Assembly (NCBI GenBank): GCA_028751875.1
Contig: CM054153.1
Location: 14,203,573 to 14,267,572, forward strand
DNA length: 64,000 nucleotides
Direction: 5' to 3'
Source of the DNA: Rapana venosa
Taxonomy: Eukaryota > Mollusca > Gastropoda > Neogastropoda > Muricidae
Below the pieces are notes generated by a model, which saw nothing but the letters and a program-made list of their open reading frames with translations, ran no database searches and was not told where the DNA came from. The position numbers and the translations under genes are program-made. Shown here piece after piece: positions 46,004 to 57,629 of the stretch; the first letter of the stretch is position 1; every line of letters starts with the position of its first letter.

Positions 46004-46540
46004 GCTGGAGAGAAAGAGAGACAAAGTAGGCTGGGAGAGTGATAGAAAAACAACAGCACAGAGACAGGTGTGTTTTTCTGGAGAGAGAAAAAAAAGTGTT
46101 TTTCTGACGGAGCATGATATGGAATGAACAGAAGAAAAAAAAACGAGAAACAAAGTAGGCTGGGAAGTTGATAGCAAAACAAAAAACAAACAAAAAACGA
46201 ATGGTAAAGACAGGTGTTTTTCTGACAATTTGAAAGAGCATGATATGGAATAAATGAAAAAGAGAAAGAGAGAGACAATAGGCAGGCAGAGTGATAGAAA
46301 AACAACACCACAGAAACAGGTGTGTTTTTATCTGAAGGAACATGAAATGGAATGAACAAGAGAGAAAGAGAGAGACAATAGGCAGGCAGAGTGATAGAAG
46401 AAAACAACACAGAAACAGGTGTGTTTTTCTGACTGAGCATGTTATAGAATGAACGAGAAAGAGAAAGAGAGACAAAGTAAGCAGGCAGAGTGATAGAAGA
46501 AAACAAAACAAAACAGAGGGACATGTGTGTTTTTCCTGAT
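45978..46540 (+). repeat. Tandem repeat of the stop-codon region in the 3' UTR
   Basis: Units of about 100-125 bp repeat CTGACGGAGCATGATATGGA plus ATGA (at 45979-46003, 46103-46127). Diverged copies lie at about 46221, 46330 and 46429, each followed by AGAGAAAGAGAGACAA and GTGATAGAAAAACAACA. The last codons and the stop are therefore duplicated into the UTR. Confidence 0.93.
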
Positions 46541-47469
46541 CTGCTGGGGGGAAAAAAATAAAAAAAAGATGGCAGAACCGTCATTTCTTCATCTGTGTTC
46601 ATGAAGCAGATATTACAGTGGCTTTTTTTTCATACAGAGGGTATATGATTCATTAAAAAAAGACCCATATAAAAAAAAAAAGTCCTTCATGTAGAGTTTA
46701 CATTCAGGCGTATCACTTGTCACCTTCACATGTACGTGGCCAGTTAGAATCAGCGAGGGATATTGCTAGTCTCGCTTGTCTCGGATGAACACACGAAGTT
46801 ACCATAACATACTCATGAAACCTTGCACGAGCTGTTCCTGTGTAGAGCATTGGCTGTGCAGAACTGGCAGCCAGACAGCAGAACATGTGTCAAAGCCCTG
46901 TACGCTACACACAGCTAGCTGTCAGTTTCCCCCACTTTCAGCTATCACAGTTCTTGATTAAACCATTGACGCTGGGGGCAACAGCAAAGCGAGAGGCTGT
47001 ATGACCAGTGGCTTTCTTTCCCACTCATGGAATTCCACTTTACAGTTTAGTCTTTAGTGATCGACTATGACTCTGACTAGGAGGCTTGACTCGCACAGTC
47101 CTTATGTGCTGCAGCCCTGGGGGCTGGTTGGCCTTTAGAGAACATCTCCAATGCTGACTGTCCTTATGCCCACTTGGCCGAGAGAGTGGGGATGTACTGT
47201 GGGCAAGGCATCTCCACTATAATCAAATTTCTGCCCAGTTTCCAAAACAGCAGCTGCCTCCTCTGGTGTTTTGGAGGTCATCGTCGAACACGACGGACAA
47301 ACATTATTCATTCCATCCCAGCTGGGGTTGATTGTTGCAGAAACTGACCGCTTTTACAGTTGGCAGAAGGAAGGGGTGGGTTAATTAAGTAATTTTAGCT
47401 CTGGTTCCTGGACCCTTGACTGGGTGATGCTGGAGTTGTGTGCTGTGATACACGATGCACTCCAAGGGA
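46541..47469 (+). other. Probable JAK 3' UTR or downstream sequence
   Basis: No repeats or coding that I recognise, apart from A-runs and T-runs at 46555-46680. I cannot place the polyadenylation site of the JAK gene with confidence. Confidence 0.4.
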
Positions 47470-47745
47470 TTGGTAGCGGGATAGCCTAGTGGTTAGAATG
47501 TTGCGCTCACAATCTGACGACCCGGGTTTGATTCCCGTTCAAGGGGATATTTTCCCCTGGAGTTAACATCAGTGCAGACTCCACTCTCCCCAAAAGTCCT
47601 TCGGATGAGACTATAAACCGAGGTCCCGTGTGTGAATGCACGCAGAACATCTTGCACACACATTAAAATCCTTTTCCACTTTTCGTAAGAGTAGGCCATT
47701 GTGTGCTGGATGTAAAAAAGCATATAAGTGCTTATTCCATTAAAA
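47470..47745 (+). mobile_element. SINE-A copy, full length
   Basis: GGGATAGCCTAGTGGTTAGA (A-box-like), GACCCGGGTTTGATTCCCG (B-box), shared body (TCCTTCGGATGAGACTATAA), tail AAGCATATAAGTGCTTATTC. Confidence 0.9.
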
Positions 47746-48015
47746 GAGGATCTGGCCTGACCTCACTTTGGTAGTCTGGAGGTTCTTTGGTAACTTGGAG
47801 GAATTGCAGTGTTACTGCTGCCCTCATTACAGGGACGATGCTTGTTCTGTAGATGAATGCTCAAGAAAGAGAGAAAGAATGAACCTAGAAGTGAATCTGT
47901 TATTTATATAACCTGTTGCTTGTCACCTCTCTCCATCACCGCTGTTGCTGATGGTAGGAGCCCCACACAATGCCACTTACAAATCAGAAACGCACGCACA
48001 AAACACACACGTACA

Positions 48016-48500
48016 CAAAACGCACACACACACACACACACACACACTATCTTACTCTTTACTTGCTGAGTTCTACAATCTCCTGTAGCCCTCCCAGACC
48101 ACTTATCTCAGTGATGTTAGCAATGATGGATGTTTGGTGGTCTGCCTTTTTTCATTCTTTCCTCAGTCTTGCTTAGAGAACTGTCATCATCAGATTTGTT
48201 TCTGATTTATAAAGTGCATAACCCCCCCCCCCCCCCCCCCTCACCCATGGGCATAATCACTGGGCTAGAGGAAAGGGGGCTTGGGGGTGGGGGGGGTGGG
48301 GGGAGGGATTGGAAAAAAGATAGTGGAGTGGGAAAGTGGCAGAGAAAAAAAAAAGTACGGGGTATGAACGCAAGCAGAAGCACATAAAAAACCCACAGCA
48401 CACTCACAAACTACACACACACAACACACACACATACACGCACACAACACACACACACATACAGACACACATGCACACAACACGCACGCACACACACACA
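48016..48500. repeat. (CA)n tracts, C- and G-runs
   Basis: CA tract at 48020-48046, C-run at 48223-48240, G-rich 48275-48308, and CA-rich with CACAACACACACA repeats at 48410-48510. Confidence 0.85.
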
Positions 48501-48779
48501 CAACACGCAATCTGGGAATTAGAGCCAGATAAGCATCCCTGGATATTGGTCAGAAGCAATGCTTGTTTTGAGAAAAAGTCAGTTGCTAACTAAAAGCTAT
48601 CATTTTCAGTGATCTTCTAAACCATCCGTGAAGAACCTGAAATAGGAAAGAGGATAGACTTCACATGAAGTATCATCATTTAGTGTAGAATGCCCAAGTT
48701 ACGGTAAACACCTTTGCGATCATCCAGAATATGCGCCACGTCTTCAGTCATCATGGGTAGGAAGCATTGTGAAACCTCT

Positions 48780-49222
48780 GAATGGGCACTGGAAGTTTAC
48801 CAATGGTGAGATTTTGCATATATTGCAACTGGTTTTTTGTTTTTTTTACCCACCATTAAGGTAGCTGCATTCTGACATTGGGGATGGTGTGTAAACATGA
48901 CATCTGTGTACAGGCATTTCTTTTTCATCAGACGCTCGGACATTAACTATTGTTGTCTGTCAAGTGAGCGAAAATGCGTCGCACTGCCATTAGGTGCCTG
49001 ACAAGTCAGGCTCAGTGCATCCAACTATGAGTTAGGAGAGAATGTTTACCTTTTACGTCTTTCTGGAAAAAAGGCAGGAGAATGGACCAAGAAGGCAGAA
49101 AATAGACAAGAAGGAGGTGACAAGAAGAAAAGGAACAAGGCAGTAACAAAGAGAGGGATACAAAGGAAAGAATCCCTAACACAGAAAGTGGGGGTTCTAT
49201 TTATACTGACAGGGCCCCTCAC
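48780..49222 (-). mobile_element. SINE body end plus SINE-F copy
   Basis: 48785-48922 is the shared body end. 48925-49222 is a minus SINE-F (GGCAGGAGAATGGACCAAGA, AGACAAGAAGGAGGTGACAA). Confidence 0.7.
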
Positions 49223-49497
49223 AGGGAAGTGTATGCATTTTGAAGATTTTGTCATCTGCTCGTACCTGGCAGTGGCTTACTCTTCTGAAAAACAGATCAA
49301 GGTTTTAATGTGTGCAAGATGCTCAGGGTACATTCACGCATGGGACCACAGTTGATAAGTCGCATACCAAGGACTTTCAGGAGAGCGGAGCTGGTAATGA
49401 TGTCAACTCCAGGGGGAAAAAATCCCCTAAAAATGGGTGCCTTGGTAGTGGCTCGATCCTGGGCCATCACTCTAACTGCTAGGCTATCCTGTTCCTC
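49223..49497 (-). mobile_element. SINE-A copy, diverged
   Basis: Body in minus orientation ending in AACTGCTAGGCTATCCTGTTCC, the complement of the family head. Confidence 0.75.
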
Positions 49498-49922
49498 CCT
49501 CAATGATTTTGATTGGAGTGGTGTCAGATGTACTTCCCTCCTCATATGCCCCAGTTGCATCTTTTCAGCATCAGCATGTGTCTATGAGGTGGCAGTGGTT
49601 ATGTAGTTTCCTGTCTTGTGTTTGCTGTTGTGTATTATGTGTTCATTATTGTGGACAAAAATGAGCGCAGTCGTAAAATATTGCCGTTGGTGAACCTTGG
49701 AACTCTAGCCAAGGAACGAAAAAAACATGTATTCATTATTATTATCATCATTATTATTGTAAAGGATGATACCACTGATTGTTACAGGAGACATATTTTT
49801 ATGCTTATCATATGCTTAGTAACTTGCAATGTGTCTTGGACTTGTATGGAAAGGAGATTATTCTTGTTTTTATTGCTGGACATTTTCAGATGTGTTTGTA
49901 ACTTTTTTGCACATGTACATTG

Positions 49923-49924
<2 letters not shown>

Positions 49925-49995
<71 letters not shown>
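49925..49995. repeat. (TA)n microsatellite
   Basis: About 70 bp of TA with one TT interruption near 49954. The flanks (49500-49924, 49996-50780) show a short SINE body end at 49690 and a duplicated GGATATATGTAGGCATGT motif (50039, 50142). Confidence 0.95.
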
Positions 49996-49996
<1 letters not shown>

Positions 49997-50779
49997 GTCT
50001 TTACGCTTGAAAACATGATTGTTGTTTTTCGTGAGGGATGGATATATGTAGGCATGTTATGTATTTCACATTTAAGAAATTATACACCAAATAACACTCG
50101 TTAGATTTTTACTTTTTGGGTGTTTTTTTTTTTAAAAGAATGGATATATGTAGGCATGTGATGTATTTCACTTTTAAGAAATTACACACCCACTAGATCT
50201 TTAACACTTTTTATTTTTGTTGAAGAAAGAAGGGAGTAGCATGTTTTACATAGCTTGATCTTATTTGTCTTAAATCGCGGACACACTATCCTTCTCAACC
50301 TTGCAGCTCAGAGAGACCATTCCAACCTGCCCTTTCTGACCTGTCAGCGCATGAAGGATGAACTGTGACACTGAATGTTTGAACAGTTAGAAATAAGGGC
50401 ACTGCGTCCTATATGCGCAAAGCACACATGGTCACGCTCACAATGTGACTGGAAGCTTCAGAATGAGCTTTGATTGGCTGGAGGATGGGAGCAGACTGAG
50501 AAAGAACACGACCTGTTCTGTATGGTCAGGTTGAACCCTTACACCTCAAGTGTGTGTTTACAGTGAAAGGTGATCCATTTGACAGTGGCTGTCCCAACCG
50601 TACCATTCGGGAGGCTTGTTTGTCAGCTTCTTTACAACTCCCTCCCACCCAAAAAACACCCCAAAACACCACCCTAACAATACAAAACAATTGAACACAC
50701 ACAAACAAACCTACCAAAAACAAATAACACCAAAGAGCAAAGCAAATAAAACCAAACCAACAACCCCCCCATCCCAACA

Positions 50780-50841
50780 GACACACACACACAACAACAC
50801 ACACACACACACACAAACATACACACACACACACGCACGCA

Positions 50842-50873
<32 letters not shown>

Positions 50874-50892
50874 CACACACACACAACAACAC

Positions 50893-50965
<73 letters not shown>
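50780..50965. repeat. (CA)n/(CACG)n microsatellite
   Basis: CA tract with a GCAC block at 50834-50860. Cys-Val and Thr-His frames through it are artefacts. Confidence 0.95.
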
Positions 50966-50967
<2 letters not shown>

Positions 50968-50969
50968 CT

Positions 50970-51489
50970 TTGGAATTGGGCCTGAGGTTACTCCTGTGAT
51001 CCCAACAATCTTTGCTTTGTTATCGACACACTAGCAGTGTGCTGCTCTACTTTTGGTAAGGTCTGATTGTAACTCTATGGCGTCACGTGAGGCCAAAAGA
51101 TAGGTTTTCATGGAAAATGGGCAAAGCATTCCGACTACTAGGAACATTTTTTTTGTTTCAGTAACGTCTGTGAATGAAAGAGGGTTTAGGAGAAGAATGG
51201 TTAAAATAATGTCATAGCCTTTTTGGTGGTTTGATAATTAAATTTTTTTTTTTTTAAAGAGGACTGTTATCCTTGAGAGTTTGTTGTAAATTTTTAAATT
51301 ATTTTTAGGTTAAAGTAGAGACTTGTAAGTAATACATCTTTCATGAACAGTTGATTTTTACCTTTTGCGTTTTTACTGTGTATATAACTGTGTGAATATC
51401 GTGTGTTTTTTTTTATATGGGTTTTGATTTTCGACATGGTAGTATGCTTGGAACAGCTGTCGTTGTCTTGATTCACCTATCCCATGAGC
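50970..51489. other. Intergenic sequence, nothing recognised
   Basis: AT-rich with T- and A-runs; no coding, RNA or repeat signature that I can name. Confidence 0.35.
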
Positions 51490-51995
51490 GTTGTTGACAT
51501 TCTTCAGGGTGATATGTTGGATACCTCTGCAGAGAGGATACGCCACCACTCTGGTTTCTGTTGTGTGCAGTAGTTGGGCTGCGGGCTGTTGTGTCCTGTC
51601 TTTGATGTGGTCAGGTCAGGATTTTTCTTGGTCAGCCTCTTGCATTGCTTGGCTTTCCCTGCATCTTGCAGAATGGTTGTGGAGAAGGAGTCATGGCCAT
51701 ACCATATCAAGTTTGCGTCGCCTTCACTGTAGTGAGTAGAGGTTCCTGCCTGTCTGTATAGTTGCTGCCCGATATAGGCCCTACTTGCTTATCTTGTGTT
51801 CTTGTACAAGATGCTGGGGAATGTTTGAAACGTGTAATGTTGAGAGGCTGGACGTAAGAAAACATGGGTGTATATTCATTATTTTGAAATAAAAGAATTT
51901 GATTTGAGGCTTGGCATTCTTCTCTCCAGGTCAGCTGTGAGAGTCCAGCTTTCACATCTGTAGAGGAAGGTTGAAGTCATGAAGGAGCCCCTGTG
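51490..51995 (-). mobile_element. Degenerate LINE fragment (42355 family)
   Basis: The minus frame has MIWYGHDSFSTTILQDAGKA, corresponding to LMWFGHTTRHNTLAKTILQG, and later sequence (CTTCTCTCCAGGTCAGCTGT) parallels CTCCTCTCTAGCTCTGCTG. The element seems to continue at 52655-52870 after a SINE-F insertion. Confidence 0.65.
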
Positions 51996-51999
51996 GAGA

Positions 52000-52125
52000 T
52001 GCTGTGGGCTCTTTGCAGTATAAATAGCATCTCCACCTTGTGGAAATTTGGAAATTCTGTGTTCGAAATTTCCTCTGTTCTTACACTTTCTTTGTTTTAG
52101 TCTTTTTCTTTACTCTGTTTATATT
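52000..52125 (+). mobile_element. SINE-F fragment
   Basis: TATAAATAGCATCTCCACCT, GGAAATTCTGTGTTCGAAAT. Confidence 0.6.
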
Positions 52126-52584
52126 TTTTGTATGCTTATTGTGTGTCTTCCAAGTCTTTTCTGTTGCCTTTTATTCAAAGCAAATTTTACAATTATTTTT
52201 TGGGAATACATTGTATGATATTTTTCCTGTATTGTTTTGTTCTGGCAACCCAACTCGACTCGGCTGACCAGGTAGCAGTATTGTAAACACTGGGATGGGC
52301 ACAGTATGTTGCAGTGTTATTTTCCCATATGCTGTGTATTCTTTGGTACATTGAAACATTCACTATCCTTTTTTATGCTTTTTCTTTTAAACCTGGGGAT
52401 GATGAATTAAGTGGAATGACTGGCACCCTCAGCTCGGCCTGGTTTTACTGGCCTTAAGGAATAAAATAATGAAGGTTCTTTGTCATGTAATTTTTGTTTC
52501 CAGCTTGACGGTGTTAGGTATTGGAAGGGCTTGGTTACTGCTATTGTTGATTTTGAACTTCAGGTGACTGTTATTGGAGTTTCT

Positions 52585-52870
52585 GAAATTGAATAAGGTG
52601 ACAGCCCTGATATGGCCTTTGTAGTTGGTGGGGTTGAAAACAACATGACGTGAAGTAAAATCATGAAGGATTTGTACAGTTTCAGTTTCATTGGAAAGCT
52701 ATTGGAGATGCTTGTGCAGACGGTATTGAATATTGTGATGATTTTATCCTTTTTGATGAGCTGCTGTTCTTGATTAAGATGGGTTCAAGGTATTCAGAAT
52801 TGTCAACTTAAAGCTTTCTCCTGTTTAGTGTGATGGAAGTTGTTGCTTCCTGTGTATGACGTTTGCCTTG
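52585..52870 (-). mobile_element. Dispersed GATATGGCC motif and LINE remnant
   Basis: AGGTGACAGCCCTGATATGG at 52597. Then 52655-52870 (ATCATGAAGGATTTGTACAG, TTTTTGATGAGCTGCTG) parallels the complement of the 42355 LINE and likely continues the fragment at 51490. Confidence 0.5.
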
Positions 52871-53041
52871 ATTTATTATGATTGTATGCCATATTTTTGT
52901 TATCTGGGTTATAAGCAGGCTGGAATAAAATCGAAACCTGTAAGCTGTGTTTTGTACTTGTATCATTACGTCTCATTTAGTGATGGGTTTGAAACTAGAT
53001 GTTACCAAAGCTTTTTTCCACAGGGATTCTGTGATATATAA

Positions 53042-53042
53042 A

Positions 53043-53100
<58 letters not shown>

Positions 53101-53160
53101 ATCCATCCATCTATCCATCTATCTATCTATACCTATCTGTCTATCTATATATGTATATAT
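53042..53160. repeat. (CTAT)n microsatellite
   Basis: Tetranucleotide tract with CATC variants, then TATATATG. Confidence 0.95.
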
Positions 53161-54700
53161 ATAATCTCTCTGTGTTATTTGGTCTCTGGAAGGAAATGTT
53201 TCTCTTTCTGTAGATTTTTTTTCTTATTTTTGTATTGATTCAGGTTTTGTTTTTTTATAAGTATAATGTCTTTATTTTGTTAGATTAGATTTTTCTTACA
53301 CACTGTTGGTTTGGTCTTTTAAAAAAATTCATACCCATTTATTTCACTGTCTGGTTTTACATTGGGGTTGGATTAGGTTGATTTTTACAAAGAAAAAACA
53401 GATCAGTATGTCATTTACTGAACTCTAGGTTGATTTGTTATGATTTTTGATAATGGTAGAATAATATTGTACATATAAATCATTAAATGCCATATCATTG
53501 ATATGTTTCAAAAAGAAAAAGGAGTCCAGATAACGTAACAATTCCATATTTAAAAAAGTATATATTAAAAAAAAGGTAATCCTAAAATCATGTACAGCAA
53601 ATTTTCCTTTTTCAATACTTCACCTTGTTTCTTTGTAATTTGATGGCCCCCCCCCCCTCCCTCTCCAAACAAAAAGAAAAAAAAAGTTTTGTTTCAGTTT
53701 TTTGTTTGTTGTTTTATTCAGTTTGTAATTGCTTCCCTGCAAGTTGTGTTTTTTGGGGTTGTTTTTTTTTTGGAGGGGGGATGGGGGGTGGGGGAGGATT
53801 TGCAGTTCATTCAGTCATCATTTATGTACATACTCTTCCCATAGAACTGACATATAAGAATTTTCATGGCTTTTTGGCCCAGATATAAAGTGTACTGTGA
53901 CATCATTTTTATACCAAAACTGACTGAAATGCCTGTTGATTTGTGTTATAAACATGCTTTTTGTACACTTTTAAAAAAGAATATCATTTATCATGTTACT
54001 TGTATTTTAGTAAATATTATTGGATCATCGTTGCTGCCATGTTTACAGGAAGGTTGGGTTTTTTTCATTGCCTTGTTGAATCACCTATGATCATTTTGTT
54101 TGTTTATAAGCAGGCGCTTTTGGTATGTCATTTTGGAACCACGCCACTTATATCTATGTAAATAGCATTGTGTGATTGAAGTTGTTTGCGCATGTTGATT
54201 CTCATTATTATTTCATTGCCTGTCAAAGAATGTCATGTGCCAGCCTATGCTATAATCTGCTATGATAATTTTTTGCTTTAGAAACCTTTTTATTTTTTTT
54301 AAAAAGCTTGAATTTTATCTTTACAACCTTTATTCTTTTAAAAGTTTGAATGCTTAAAACTTAGTGTTTCTGTGCTCAGCGTGTTTTGTTTTCAAGATTT
54401 TGGTTTTGAATTATTTCCCATTTTGAGTTTGAGTGGTCAGTGTGATTTTTAATGTAAATACTGATGCGCTTGTGTGTTCTTGTTATGGATGTTACTCCAG
54501 ATTAACTGCATATTATTGATGGGGAACATGTAAAAATGAACAAAAAATTATGGACTGAAATCAGGGTGTGTGTGTGTGTGTGTGTGAGTTTTGTGTGTGT
54601 GAGTTGTTTGTGTGTGAGTGTTTGTGTGCATGCATGCATGTGTGTGTGCATGCCCGCATGTGTATATGTGTGTGTGCATGCATGCATGCATGTGTGTGTG
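53161..54700. other. Long AT-rich stretch without a recognised gene
   Basis: Rich in T and A homopolymers with many ATTTA-like motifs. C-run at 53647, G-rich at 53777-53800 and a GT tract at 54567-54700. It could be part of a very long 3' UTR or intergenic DNA. Confidence 0.4.
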
Positions 54701-54702
54701 TG

Positions 54703-54890
54703 TGTCCCCATAGGGATGCAAGAGGCTCTTTTAGTATAAATAGCATCCCCACCTTCTGGAAATTCTGTGCTAGAAAATTCGACTTTCTCTTTACCTCTCT
54801 ATCATCTCTCTTGCGCTTATTTTCTGCTTTTCCAGTCCATTCTCCTGCCATTTTTCAAGCAAATCTTTTAAAAAAAAATTCTGTGTTCAT
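54703..54890 (+). mobile_element. SINE-F copy
   Basis: TCCCCATAGGGATGCAAGAG through AGTCCATTCTCCTGCCA. Confidence 0.7.
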
Positions 54891-55364
54891 TATATGATAT
54901 TTTACCTGTGGTGTTTTGCTCTGGCCATCAGGTAGTGATAATTAAATCCTGGGATGGACACAGGATGTCTATTCTTCAGGGGTATTTGCCCATTTGGCAT
55001 TTTGATATACATTTTGTACTTTTTTATGTTTTGTTTTTAACATAGGGATGATGAATTAAGCAGAATGGCAGGCATCCTCTGCATGGCTTTTGGTTTATAT
55101 GCACACATTGTACATATAAACACCACTTCATGAAAGTTCATTGATATGTTCGCTCATTTTTATTTTGTGAATTGAATCTTTTTATGTTTCATTCTCTTTT
55201 TAAAAAAAAAATGAATCTTTGATAAATCATTTTCAAAATGATTCAGAAGTTGTAGGTGGTTACCTGCCCTTGTTTTTGTCCACCACTTTTTCCTCAGTAA
55301 TACTGCTTTTACTTTCATGCAAATGTTGGCATAATATCAGAAAAACTGGGTTAGTTTCTTTGTA

Positions 55365-55790
55365 CTGTATTGTAGCGTATTATATCGTATTGTATTATAT
55401 TTTACTTTCAGTCAGAACAGATTTCCCTGCCTGAAATTCAGCCTGCTCTCCCTGAGGAGAGTGCATTGCTGTAAACGCAGTGCCACCCATTATTTATAAA
55501 AATTCCTGTCTGCATGTGTGGGGTCTGAGAGTGGCTTTAAAGTCCCCCCCCCCCCCCCCACCAAAAGAAAAGATTTTATAAAAAAAACTTTGCCAAGGAC
55601 TTTTTATTGCTGTGGATTATGTTTCATGCGCTAAATGTACACAAGGTATCAGTTTATCATCTCATCCAAAAGACTAGCTCCTACCAGTTCATATCACTTA
55701 AGATCTGGTGGATGGGGGGGTGGGGGTGGTGGTCGGTGGGCTCAAAATAGGATTTAAACGTGCAATGTTGCCTTGTAGGCAACCAATCCA
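55365..55790 (-). mobile_element. SINE-C copy, diverged
   Basis: A GTATTGTAGCGTATTATATC pentamer-like tail, TTTCCCTGCCTGAAATTCAG, then CATCTCATCCAAAAGACTAG. C-run at 55544-55559. Confidence 0.7.
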
Positions 55791-55825
55791 CATTCTTCAT
55801 ATATTGTAAGTATTCCTGGGTATAT

Positions 55826-56130
55826 GAACTATGGAGAATGTGCAAAGTTGATGATCTGAAGTCTGTAGCTAGAAGCAATAGACTGCGCTGGTTTGGGCAC
55901 GTTCAACGGAAAGCAGACCACCACATCATAAAAAGAGCAATGAACTTCGTAGTGGATGGAAAGAGACCAAAGGGAAGACCTAGCAAAACCTGGGCTGCCT
56001 GTATTGCAGATGATCTTGGAGAGAGGGGCATAAATAAGGAGGAAGCTCAAAACAGAGAGAGATGGAGAAGGATCATCAATGTCAAACCTCCCCTGGGAGA
56101 AACATGACAAAAAAGGAAGAAGAAGAAGAT
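55826..56130 (+). mobile_element. LINE ORF2 C-terminal copy (RPKGRPSKTW family)
   Basis: An uninterrupted frame from LWRMCKVDDLKSVARSNRLR to NVKPPLGET and stop, with a GAAGAAGAAGA tail. The best preserved of the copies. Confidence 0.88.
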
Positions 56131-56580
56131 TCCTGGGTATATGATGGTTGGTTTGCATTAATTCATTGGTTGGGTGTAGTATCATAATTTTAAATAATTT
56201 TTGACACCCAAAGGCATAAAAGAAAAGAAGCCAGAGAGAGAAATAGTTTTCTTGAAGCATGTTAAATGTAGTTTTCATTTTCACTAGGAGCAAAATTACC
56301 CTCCTCATTATTTCTTAAAGACATAGTTATGTGCCTGTTTTGTGTTAGAGGGTGCAAAAGTTATTCTTCCTGTTGGTTTTTGTTGTTGTTTAAATAAAAA
56401 GACAGTTATATTACTAATATATTATCATAGTTATAGTTTATTATGCCACTATTTATATTTTTATTCTATTATTTTATATTATTACTATTACTGATTAACT
56501 GTTGGCCCAGGCCAAAAGCTTTGTCAGTTAATGATGTAAACTAAATTCCAAGGCCCATATTACGATTGTGCTGTAAAGTT
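56131..56580. other. AT-rich intergenic sequence, nothing recognised
   Basis: Contains AAATAAA at 56390 but no supporting gene end that I can tie it to. Confidence 0.35.
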
Positions 56581-57256
56581 TTAACCCTTCCACTGCTGGA
56601 TATAATTATTGGCGCTCACAGGAATTGCACTTAAAACCAAGAATGTTTAGCAGTGGCTACCTTGTTCTGTTTTAGGGTTTTTACACGCTTATGATTAACA
56701 CTAGATAGGTAAACCTATACATTTTTGGAAAGTAGAGACAATGTACAATGTGATACAAAAAACAAAAAAGACATTACCTAGCATGTAGCAGGAGATATCC
56801 CACAAATTGTATTGAAAAAACTCCCTAACAGGTAAGCCACCTCACCCTCTACTTTTCATCAACTACACCCCTTTCATGGCAGAGACACAGAACAGAATGA
56901 ACAACAAGGCAAAGCAACATGTGTTAAAGGCATTAGAAGTGTGAGATAAGACTCCACTTCATTCAGCGTCTTATGTTGGTCACTAGCCTATCACTTCCAC
57001 AACTGACTCCTTTAGGGTGGTGTCAACAACATTCCTTTCCAGATCATCATCACTCCTAGTAACCCTAACCACACAAAGGACTGGAAGTTAGACACTTGAG
57101 GGACCCTACCAAGTGAAAAGGAGGCACTTTTCCCTAAAGTTACAATAATATGAACCAGATGTTGAACCTGACTTATGCAAGGCCACAATCGTGGCCCATC
57201 GCAGTCTACCGGGAAGCCGCAGTCTACCGGGAAGCCGCTGTAGCTGTACGGGTTAA
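56581..57256. mobile_element. piggyBac-like MITE, copy 2
   Basis: Starts TTAACCCTTCCACTGCTGG, ends GCTGTACGGGTTAA and is collinear with the copy at 39247. It has an internal 18-bp tandem duplication (GCAGTCTACCGGGAAGCC) near its right end. Confidence 0.78.
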
Positions 57257-57629
57257 GATTGTCTTCAGCCATGACAAGCTCATTCTACTTGAAAGGACAA
57301 AAAATCCTCCTAAGTTGCCTATGTGGTGAGATACATGGAAAGACATACACACAGACCTCTCATCCAATGTGTACTTTTCAACCTTACCCTGAATCCAAGG
57401 TGAGATGAGTGAGACTGTGCTTATTCTGGGTGACCCCCCCAGGGTGTTAGGCTGGGAAACGCCAATTAATTGTACATTTTAATATGTGAAGGCAAATGCA
57501 GTGTGTGTGTGCGTGCGTGCGCATGCACTAGGAAATTACTGCTTATAAGTGATCTGGATACTTATTTGACATCTCAAGGGTGCTGCATTTTGAAAATGTA
57601 ATGTATATATATCTGTATACATATGTATG

